The translations under genes were made by a program, and so were the position numbers. 21,193 nucleotides of DNA, from NCBI GenBank assembly GCA_015680685.1, contig MNCI01035790.1:476340-497532 (forward strand), in the 5' to 3' direction. Shown in pieces: positions 1-7,951 of the stretch (its first letter is position 1; each line of letters begins with the position of its first letter). The notes beneath the pieces were generated by a model. The model worked only from the letters and a program-made list of their open reading frames with translations, did no database searches and had not been told where the DNA came from. Source of the stretch: Gnetum montanum. Its lineage: Eukaryota > Streptophyta > Gnetopsida > Gnetales > Gnetaceae.

Positions 1-206
1 ATAACCATAAAAGAAAGTAAAAGAGTAGACAATAAATATTGAATATATTAATAATGGTGTAAAACAAAAACTAAGAAAAGACTAATAACCTTAAAAATAC
101 AAATATGTAAAATAAAGATGTAAAACAAAGAAGATGAAAATAAAAAGTTGTAAAACCAAAAATGTGCAAAACAAAAAAGTTAAAAATTGAGGAGCCTCCA
201 AAGGTG
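1..206 (-). other. A/T-rich spacer downstream of pol in the outer element
   Basis: This stretch follows the pol stop in the element's direction. The plus strand is very A-rich, with irregular repeats of 'gtaaaac/aaagatg' type. A similar A-rich block at 12541-12660 follows the gag stop of the inner element. No ORF, LTR end or RNA gene is visible. It is probably the start of the 3' untranslated part, or a lead-in to a further ORF beyond the window. Confidence 0.5.
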
Positions 207-1600
207 TTAGTATGGATGACCGTCTCCCCCACGACTAAGTTGAAAGGGAGAGATTTGAAAGATTGAGCATGGTTGTCCATCTGATGAGGTGTTTATTGTG
301 TTGGTTGTCTTGAGCTCATGGAAAGGTTTTATTTGTTGAATGTTAACTAATTGTTTCTTGTCTAGGATGTTAGGTTTGTAGATGATCATGGCCCTTGATG
401 GAAAAGTCTCATTAATGATGTAAGATCCTTCTCACAATGTTTGAAATTTGGTTCGTTGGGGTACATGTGTAGGATTCCAATAGGGAGCCTTATCTCTTAG
501 TTGAAACTTGACTTTTCTTATTCTAAGGTTATGGCATTTCTTATTGAATGCCTTATGCGTCTAGTTGGATGATAGGGCCATTAACCAATTTTCATCTAAT
601 AAGTTGAGACTCATTAATTGTTCTTTCTGTGCTAGACTTAGATCTAGGTCAAGGTCACAGGTTGTAGAGAGTGTACGGAGCTTGGATTGGATGGGTAATG
701 TTGGTAGTTTTCCATACATGAGCTCATAGGGAGAATAACCTATGGGAAGCTTCCATGTGGAGAAATAGGCCTAAAGGGCATCATTTAATTTAGTGCTCCA
801 ATCCCTTTGGTATTTGCTAATGGTTCACGTTAAGATTTTTGTAATCTTTTGATTAGTAACTTTAGCTTAACCATTGGCTTGGGGGTGATATGGTGTTGTG
901 AATTTATGTTCAACCCCCAAACATTGCATCAACTTCCAAAAAGTGGCACCTGTAAAATGAGTTCCATTATTAGAAATTAATGCATGAGGTACACAAATCC
1001 TGTTTATGATGTTTTGTTGTACAAACTGAGCAGCAATGGTGGATGTACAATTAGTGACAGCTGTTGCTTATGCCCACTTGGTACAGTAATCAACTGCAAC
1101 TATTATATATGCCTTTTCATTTAATAAAGGTGCAACGGGACCCATAAAGTCAATGCTCCAAATATCGAATGGTTCGAGAGGTTATATCCATTGTTGTGGT
1201 CCCTTCATTTGAGCTATCATTCCACCATCCCTCTGGCAATGATCACAAGCGCAAATGAATTGATGTGCATCCCTGAAGATTGTTGGCCAATAATACTCTG
1301 CCATGAGGATTTTTATGACTGTGCATCTCCTAGCATAATGGCCCCCACAAGGACCTTTGTAAGCATCCTGAAGAACATGAAGTTGATTCGTATTAGGGAC
1401 ACCAATGTACCAGGCCATCGGGACAAACCTTGTAAAGGTTTTCATTAATTTCCATGAAATACTTGACCCAATGAAGAATTTATTATTTCTTTCTAGTGTC
1501 CAGCCCTTGTGGTAGTTCTTGCTTGAGCAGATAAGTGAGGATGACGTTATACCATTTTGGTTCATAGGGCATTTATGCATTCATAGCACTTGCAAGGAGA
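207..1600 (-). pseudogene. pol: Integrase domain of pol, decayed
   Basis: C-terminal part of the polyprotein, which would insert the cDNA into the genome. In order it shows an HHCC zinc-binding region (GPCGGH... and CDHCQR), the catalytic core starting WSIDFMGP, and a C-terminal part ending VNIQQIKPFHELKT, then LSRGGDGHPY and a stop at 207-209. The first Asp is kept (codon 1149-1151). The second, expected in SDNG, is Asn (codon 969-971). The Glu, expected in the QAE stretch, is Lys (861-863). The first His of the finger (DAH in relatives) reads Tyr. All three changes fit C-to-T/G-to-A decay. The frame changes near 1408, and several in-frame stops remain (for example 867-869). It could not be an active integrase. 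Confidence 0.87.
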
Positions 1601-2405
1601 GATTCATTAGGGAATTGATTAGATAAAGGGCTCTCTCTTTCCTTGTCATTCCATCTTAGTTGCGATAAATGATTCATGACCACATTCTCCACATCTTTAT
1701 AGTCTACCATTATGAGATTGAATTCCTACAAAATCATGAGCCACTGTATGACATGGGGGCTCACCCTTGGTTTTTTCATTAAAAATCTGATGGCACTATG
1801 ATCTATGTGCACAAACACTTTGTAGCTAAACACATAGTGCCTAAACTTCTCTAAAGTGAACACCACTGCCATCAACTCCTTTTCTATGGTGGTGTAGTTT
1901 AGTTGTGCACCTGCGATGCTCTGGCTTGCACAGTGAATATAATATGGACATTTTTGATCATCCATCTGCATAAGCATTGCCCCTAAAGCATAATTTGATG
2001 CATCGATCATCACCTGAAATGGTCTGGACCAATCTAGTGCTTGAAGAATGGGAGTTTCAACAAGATTTTTCTTCAACTATTGAAATGATGATTCACATGT
2101 AGGGGTCCAAATGAATGATGCATCCTTCTTTGTCAATTCTACCAATGGCTTCATGATTTTGGAAAAATTCTTGATGAATTGTTGGTAGTAGCGAGTATGA
2201 CCAAGGAATGACTGAACTTCTTTGAGTGTTTTAGGTTGATGGGTTATTCCTTGGATGACTGTTATTTTTTCAGGGTCCACCTCGATTCTTGCTTTTGAGA
2301 TGTGATGCCCCAAGACTATGCCTTCCTAGACCATAAGATGGCTCTTTTGCCAATTGAGTCGAAGGTTTTTTTTGACACATCTCTTCAACACCTAATCAAG
2401 ACTAT
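1600..2405 (-). pseudogene. pol: RT C-terminus (thumb/connection) and RNase H domain of pol, decayed
   Basis: This part runs in a different frame from the RT fingers/palm because of an indel near 2405. The first part reads VLGHHISKARIEVDPEKI and SFLGHTRYYQQFI, the usual segment after the RT palm. RNase H follows: VMIDASNYALGA with the first Asp (2002-2004), IEKELMAVV with the Glu, and HIDHSAIRFLM with a further Asp. These are conserved acidic residues of gypsy RNase H, which removes the RNA strand of the hybrid. Internal stops occur between the blocks, for example just after SFQ near 2074 and before EFNLI near 1723. The reading frame continues without another indel to about 1408, inside the integrase N-terminus. 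Confidence 0.87.
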
Positions 2406-3130
2406 CAGAGCTTGCTCAAATGTAGCATTGTAGGTAGAAAAATCATCCATAAAATCTTCTACCTCGCTATCAATTTGCTGTTGAAAAATGTTGAGAACTA
2501 GTCATTAAAATGTGGCTGGGGCATTGGATAGACCAAATGACATCTGTCGGTAGGAAAAAGTCCCATAAGGACTTGTGAAAGTTATCTTTGCCTGGTCCTT
2601 TGGTGCAATTCAAATTTGGTCATAGCCACTATAACCATCAAAAAAGTTGTAATAGTTGTGCCCTAAAATTGTGTCCAGCACTTGGTTGATGAAAGGAAAT
2701 GGGAAATGATCCTTGAAAGTTGCCATGTTGAGTAGCCAAAAATTAATGCACACCTACCATTTGTATCTTTTCTTTGGTATGATCATGAGTGGATTGACCC
2801 ACTCACTATTTATGACAAGGTAGATGAATCTTGCTTTGAGGAGTTGTTCAATCTCCTATTTGACAATCTATTTTAACTTGGGATTTAAACATCACTGCGG
2901 TTGTCATTTTGGCTTGATGGCAAGATTAGTGTATATTTGGTGTTGCCATATTCTTGGATCTATCCCAGTGAGTTTGGAATATGAATAGGTGAAGGCTGCT
3001 AACCATTTTTCCACAACTTTTATCAAGTTTCTCTTCTGTTCTATAGCAAGCTTGGCATTAATGATAACTGACCTTCCATTTTTCAAAAATACTTACTCCT
3101 TTCCAGCTGGTAGTGTCTTCAATTGAAGGG
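2405..3130 (-). pseudogene. pol: Reverse transcriptase fingers/palm of pol, decayed
   Basis: Copies the element's RNA into DNA. Visible blocks in order: TGIDPRIWQHQI, EWVNPLMIIPKK, a VCINFWLLN block (VCIDYRxLN in relatives), FPFPFINQVLD, FFDGYSGYDQI with the first catalytic Asp (2637-2639), SPYGTFSYRQMSFGLSNAPATF, and EDFMDDFSTY with the catalytic Asp pair (2442-2447). FMDDF rather than YVDD or YIDD is typical of Athila-type RTs. The three catalytic aspartates survive, but at least six in-frame stops interrupt the domain. It shares its frame with the protease and most of gag upstream. The frame is lost at about 2405, between TFEQAL and VLKRC. Confidence 0.9.
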
Positions 3131-3374
3131 GCTCTTGTTTAAAATTATCAAGAATTTCCAACTCATCCCAATTGACATCATCATTTGCTCCTTTGGAGAG
3201 CTAGTGATGAACTTGCTCAAGTTCATCCATATTGGCAACGTACTCATACATTATGCCCTTAGTCAATTCCATGCATAATGTACTACTGCTAGTATGAGCT
3301 ATTAACCATTGGATGCCTTTTTGTCTTATGGCTGCTATGTATAGAAATCTCTAGATATTAGCTTTTGGTGCATA
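3131..3374 (-). pseudogene. pol: Linker between protease and reverse transcriptase in pol
   Basis: In frame with both neighbours. It encodes an acidic, hydrophilic stretch (VANMDELEQVHH, DDVNWDELEIL, FKQEPLQLKTLP), as expected for the spacer that precedes the RT fingers in plant gypsy polyproteins. No catalytic motif is visible. It carries at least two in-frame stops, near the start of the linker and before LSKGAND. Confidence 0.6.
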
Positions 3375-3900
3375 CTACTTACATGTAGAGATAGATGCTT
3401 GCTTTACTAACCATAACTTTTGCACATAACGACACCTTGAATTGTTATACATGATACGTGGAACTCTCTTCTTCTCATTCTTTTCAAATTCATTTTCTTT
3501 TGATATTTCCAAGGAAAGATCTATAATGCCCATTTTGAAATTCATAGTACTTAACCATGCCCTTCCCATAATGATTGGAAAGTCTCCCTTGCACTTCTCC
3601 ACTTTGATTACTAGGAAACTAGTGGGATATGACCACCCATAAACAGTGGTGACGATGTCTTCAACTAGTCCCAATGGAATAGTGATGGACTGGTTTGTCA
3701 GTTCTAGCTAGATGTTGCTCTTCTTTAAAGGAGGAAAGTTCTGCATTGTATACATCTCATGCAAGATCAAATTAACACTAGAACCAGAGTCAAGAAGATC
3801 CTTACAAGGTTCATTCCTAGCAATTTGCAAGTAAACTAGGGGACTTCCAGGATTAGCTAATTTTTTGGGCAAGTTACCAGCTCAAATCCAATCAGATACA
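3375..3900 (-). pseudogene. pol: Retropepsin-type aspartic protease domain of pol, decayed
   Basis: Would cut the Gag-Pol polyprotein. The active-site loop reads CKDLLDSGSSVNLI, with Asp-Ser-Gly at 3783-3791. This is the usual form in plant gypsy elements, where DSG or DTG is found. The second half reads FLVIKVEKCKGDFPIIMGRAWL, matching the hydrophobic-Ile-Leu-Gly-Arg flap/strand signature, here with Met for Leu. There is one in-frame stop near 3708, between the active site and the MGLVEDIV block. The domain is in the same frame as the Pro-rich gag tail upstream and the RT downstream, so Gag-Pol was probably a single ORF without a programmed frameshift. Confidence 0.87.
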
Positions 3901-4490
3901 ACATGTGTTAGCATTACATTATGGATTCAAGAGGGATTTTGGTTTAAAGGGGACTCGGATAGAGAGGAAATAGAGGAAGGTGGAGGAGTAGGATTACCGA
4001 TCATTGATGTGTCCGAGGGCTTTGGTGGACTGTGAGGTTGGAAGAAGGGTCTTTTCTTTGTTCGTAGTTCTGACCTACTGGATGGATTAACTAATTACTA
4101 GTTAACTACCCTTGTAGCATTTCTTTATTGTGGTTGTGCAGGAAATTCACCCTGCATGGATAGAATAGGCAATAGTTGTGTAGGAGGTGGAGGAGTAGGT
4201 GCAGGAATAAGAGGTGTATGAGGGTAGTAGGTGGTGTCCCTCCTTAGATAGGGAAATTAATATGTTTTAGGAGGGTAGTGGTGATATTAGTAAGTAGCAA
4301 TATGACCAGAGGAGTCCCTTGGAGATGAAGGTTGTTGAACATAATATCTGTAGGGATTTGGTTGTTGGTAAGGGTATCGCTGTCTTGGAGGTGGCAATGC
4401 CCATGATTGTGGTTGTTGCCATTGCTGATACACTTCGTAGGGTTGTGGTGGAGTTCCACTTAGATAGTATTGCTATGGTTGGTGGGACTA
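3901..4490 (-). pseudogene. gag: Pro/Gln/Tyr-rich gag C-terminal tail of the outer element
   Basis: Low-complexity coding region between the putative zinc knuckle and the protease, in the same frame as both. It is rich in Pro, Tyr, Gln and Ser, with segments such as SGTPPQPYEVYQQWQQPQ, NPYRYYVQQPSSPRD and IPAPTPPPPTQLLP. Several CAA/CAG-type stops are present. The inner gag also has a Tyr/Pro/Ser-rich tail in the same relative place (VYYVQHPISP, YYPPMSSS), which supports homology. Other open frames here on both strands are by-products of this composition. Confidence 0.6.
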
Positions 4491-6195
4491 TTAAGGATTA
4501 CCTTGTGGATAAGGTAATCTTTTGGGTGTTTTCCTTTGTGCAAGTTGTGGATGTAAGGCATACACCCTAGATTCCTGCAAGTGTGATACAATTGGGTAAC
4601 ATCCCTTAGGATGTTTATATTGGCAAACATCACACCCACCATCATCATTTGAATCGCTATCCACAACCATCTCTATTGTAGCCATTTTACTTTTACCCTT
4701 AGATATGGTGCATTCAGCTTCCTTATGTCTCTGATGCTCTCGCTTACTGCTTTGCTCCTTAGAATCTTTAGTAATTTTTAAGACAACTTGAAACTTATTG
4801 TCCATGTAGTCTCATAATTGATCAACCTTAGCCATGATTTTTGATTGTAATTTTTTGAATGGCAAGGTTTTTTAATTTACCATCTCATCTTTGACCAATT
4901 CATCTTCACTATCATAAAATCGAACCCCCTTCTTTTGAATAGAAGGGTATCTGTTGTATTCTTCTGCACTTTTACATTTTCTTAGCTCTCCCTTCTCCTT
5001 GGCTACTTGCTGAATTAATTTTTGAATTTAATGAATGCTTAGCTCTATCAATCTCCCTTGGGGATAGACGTGAAGGGTTTTCCTAGTTTTAGACTGTAAC
5101 TCGTCTACGATATGGCGAAGCTAATCAAGTTGAGAATATACATGGCTGGGACACCTATGAAACAGAGAGTAGTATTGGTCAATAGTAGCATCCAAGGGCT
5201 CATGATTNTAGAGAGTAGTATTGGTCAATAGTAGCATCCAAGGGCTCATGATTCCCTTGTTTCCATTCTTGAATTTGTTTTCTTAGATTGGATAATTGGG
5301 AGTACATTTGATATTTATCATTGAATAGTTCCAACATCGTACTCCACCACCTAATTGATTCTAGTTCCAAGAATCAATACCAACTTTCTTGTTCCTTTAT
5401 AAGTGTTCTTGGAAATAATTTTAGCTTTTGCCAGTCATTTTCAATATTTTGCAAGGCACATGCATCTTGGAAGGCCTGAAGATGGTTTTGTGGTTAGCAT
5501 CATATCCTTCCTCAAACTGAGGGATATTGTTCATATTAAGCCTTTTTATTCTATTGTCCTTTATGTGCCTCGTTGGAATCCTCACAGCCTTTGCAATATT
5601 TAACATGCCCTGAGTAGCAAGTAGAGGTTCATCAAGGCCATGATGGTGGTGCCTATGATGTTCCTTACTAGCCCTTATTTCTTGATGATGGGCCTCTCTA
5701 GATTGCCCGCATCTTTGATCACGACTATCTTGACAGTCCCTTCTATTATTCTAGTCCCATCGATCACCTCCATCATGGTTATTTCTTCTATGGCCATGAT
5801 CTAAACCAGATGAAGAAGAAGATGATGATGATGAAGAGGAAGAAGAAGGGGAACTTGCTCCATGATAATGCTAATCATTCTTCCTTTGATGCTTGCGACC
5901 ACGATTGTGATCATGATCTCATTTGTTCTCCTTTTCTTGACTTTCTTCTTCAGATATGTTTTTGTCATTGGATCCATTCTAACTAGAACCTAGATTATGG
6001 ATTGTTGATTGTACGTTCTAGTTGAGGGCTCCTTAAACAAAGTTAAAGAGAAGAGAATCAATAAATAAATGGTTACCTTCATCAATTGGACCAAGAAAAG
6101 TTGGAAATATGTTTGACCCCTTGCCCTTCATAAGCTTGTGTTGGTGCTCTAGCTAACGATCTCTTAATCTTTGTGCTTTAGTCAGATGATAATCC
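4491..6195 (-). pseudogene. gag: gag of the outer element (capsid/nucleocapsid), decayed
   Basis: Structural protein that packages the RNA. From the N-terminus: an unusual hydrophilic extension with LTKAQRLRDR, then a Ser run and His/Arg-rich segments (about 5650-5900); LNMNNIPQFEEGYD; a block with SIRWWSTMLELFNDKYQ and LRKQIQEWKQGNHEPLD, as in the Retrotrans_gag family; then YYSLFHRCPS and LIQQVAKEKGELRK. Near the C-terminus, CDVCQYKHPKGC (4599-4634) looks like a shortened zinc knuckle (CX2CX3HX3C instead of CX2CX4HX4C). There are many stops and one frameshift near 5400. The seam at 5208 duplicates part of the coding sequence. The real start is uncertain: the frame is readable back to about 6195, but I see no clear ATG. 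It is homologous to the inner gag. Confidence 0.78.
5165..5251. other. Assembly seam: unmerged overlapping contig ends joined with one N
   Basis: The block at 5165-5207 is repeated exactly at 5211-5253, with an N at 5208 between them (period 46 bp). Exact identity in an otherwise heavily decayed element, together with the single N, indicates two contig ends that overlap but were not merged. The 46-bp step adds an artificial frameshift in gag. Confidence 0.85.
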
Positions 6196-6605
6196 CTTGA
6201 GTTGAGATCTCACATCTCATATTCTCCATGAAGATATTGAAGCCTGTGTCATGCGAGAATTAGCTAGAGCATTGCTGGAACAGATCGGTCAGGTGGCAAC
6301 ACAATGTTGCTGTCCATATCACACCACCACATCAGTTCATCTTGATGCAAGATGAAGGTAAAGTCTAGTACATACTCATTGGGATGAGCATATACCACCC
6401 AGTATTGTTGAGGTACTTGAACTGCCTTGGGTAGAGATGGGCTCCTATGAGAAGAATACATTTTTTGTTAATAAATAGGGTGTAGTTAAGATTTAATTTA
6501 ATGATAGTAATAATAATTTTTATCTTCATAGGATTTGACTCTTCTAGTTCGAACACTGAGGTTACTAAATTTCACTAAGCTTAGATAGTGCACGAAGAAC
6601 TATAG
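6196..6605 (-). other. 5' leader of the outer element between PBS and gag
   Basis: Stretch between the PBS and the first readable gag codons. I see no conserved protein motif. Short open frames here (around 6264-6556) do not resemble known families and lie in different frames from gag. It probably holds the untranslated leader and perhaps the lost gag start. Confidence 0.5.
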
Positions 6606-6623
6606 TCCCTAACAACGACGCTA
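6606..6623 (-). other. Primer binding site, tRNA-Asp type (outer element)
   Basis: The plus strand reads TCCCTAACAACGACGCTA, one base before the LTR start TGATGAG. Compared with the plant tRNA-Asp 3' end (TCCCCGGCAACGGCGCCA), 13 of 18 bases match, and all five differences are C-to-T or G-to-A. tRNA-Asp priming is known for Athila/Tat elements. Position and spacing are as expected. Confidence 0.82.
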
Positions 6624-6624
6624 A

Positions 6625-6907
6625 TGATGAGTGACAACGTACCCCTACATCCAACCATATGAATCACAAGCATTCACATGCAATTTGGTTGAATTTCGTA
6701 GATTATAGTTACTAAGTACACTAGAACTAAGTAGTGTGTGCGTGTTGTTCGTTCGTTGTCTTCCTAGTTCCACTTGTGAAATGCAATTGTATGATTAAGT
6801 GTGACTGAGGTGTATGATTTTTATTATTTTGTGTTTTTATGGAATTACTCACCTAGAAAAAGAATAAAAGTAAGAGTGATTAAAAATAGAAGTGATTAAT
6901 TGCTAAG
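6625..6907 (-). repeat. LTR A, U5-side fragment (5' LTR of the outer element)
   Basis: Begins TGATGAG and carries the conserved block ending 'acccctacatccaacc'. It aligns with the first third of LTR D, sharing for example 'aggt(g/a)tatgattttta'. It stops at CTAAG, the target site of the inner element, and resumes at 15589. Together the two parts give about 888 bp. Confidence 0.9.
6903..6907. other. Target site duplication CTAAG, left copy
   Basis: CTAAG directly precedes the inner element's left LTR. The second copy is at 15584-15588. A 5-bp duplication is the normal gypsy integrase footprint. Confidence 0.9.
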
Positions 6908-7764
6908 TGATGAGTGGTGAGGTACCCCTACACTCAACCATATGAATATGAGCATTCACACACAATCTGGTCAAACTCTGCAAATAGACTAGTTGTGGTA
7001 TCTAGATAGTTACACGTTGATCACAGTTAGTTGTATTCACACTCAGACTGGTATTTACATGGTCATGTATGGTTTAGTCCAAATTGAGGTGAATGATGTG
7101 ATCTTAAACTAGTGCTACTCCTAGAGACAATGGAAAATAAACTTGTTGTAAGCTAATGGGTACTGAGAAGAAAAATCTAAACTAGCCTAAGTGCAATGAG
7201 CATCCACCCTTAATCATCCGTAAGCATCTTAGACCTCATGTACTACTTCTGGGATTACCAAGTGCAGATTACTTAAGTACTCTTAAATACGCTACTGGGT
7301 TACCAAGTAGTTACACTTCATATTTGTGATTAAGTTGTACTCATTCCGCAATTAATAACAAGAATAGTAAATAATGGTAAAGAAATATTAACTAAGAAAA
7401 AATAAATAAAAATAAAAATTAAAAAATTAAACTAAGTGAATGCTACAATGATGGAGTAATCCTGATCTTTATTGCCAATCATGTGTATGTCCAAGTATGT
7501 TACACTCAAATAAAGGTTCCGTACAATTACAATCATTACATTGCAGGCATGCACTAGGAAAAGAACTAAAATGAATTGAAAACTAGCAAAAAGACTCTGC
7601 TCTAACACTTACCAACTCTCTTCATTCCTGTGTGCCCAAATGTGTATTTATAGGCTTACATAGGAGTCATGATATCATGTATTCGATATCATTACCCAGG
7701 CTACGCTATTGTGTACCCAATATCGAGGATCTGATATCGAGACCTAGAAAGACATGATTAATCA
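6908..7764 (-). repeat. LTR B, 3' LTR of the inner element
   Basis: Runs from TGATGAG to AATCA (857 bp). Read on the minus strand it has a U3 with GATATC-type repeats (about 7670-7740), a TATA box at 7645-7653 and AATAAA at 7473-7468, followed by a long U5 with two 'ctgggattaccaag'-type repeats. It matches LTR C over its full length and is closer to LTR E than to A or D. Confidence 0.92.
7645..7653 (-). promoter_or_regulatory. TATA box in LTR B
   Basis: The minus strand reads CTATAAATA. The same motif lies at the same relative place in LTRs A, C and E. It is about 111 bp from the U3 end of the LTR. Confidence 0.7.
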
Positions 7765-7951
7765 TACCCCTATGATTGAATAACAACTCATCCTTAAGTT
7801 AGACAAAATGAGAATAGGTTTGATTGATTTCATAGTGGATAGGTATGGGATTATTGACTAACTAGGAATTACTCATGTCGTAGTGTGGAATTGAACAAAA
7901 CAAAATTGGGACATAGACATAGAATTTAAAAAAAATAAAATTTGCTAGAAC
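7765..7951 (-). other. PPT and 3' untranslated region of the inner element
   Basis: The minus-strand sequence ending ATTCAATCATAGGGGTA abuts the LTR and is the polypurine tract, decayed from ATTCAGTCGTGGGGGTA as seen at LTR E. The rest is non-coding and shares 'ggtatgggattattgact' with the matching place next to LTR D. Confidence 0.75.

Noticed and set aside
1191-1448. Plus-strand ORF over the integrase region
   Set aside because: It is antisense to well-recognised integrase motifs and has no recognisable motif of its own.
4319-4570. Plus-strand ORF of 83 codons
   Set aside because: It is a mirror of the Pro/Gln/Tyr-rich gag tail; composition-driven.
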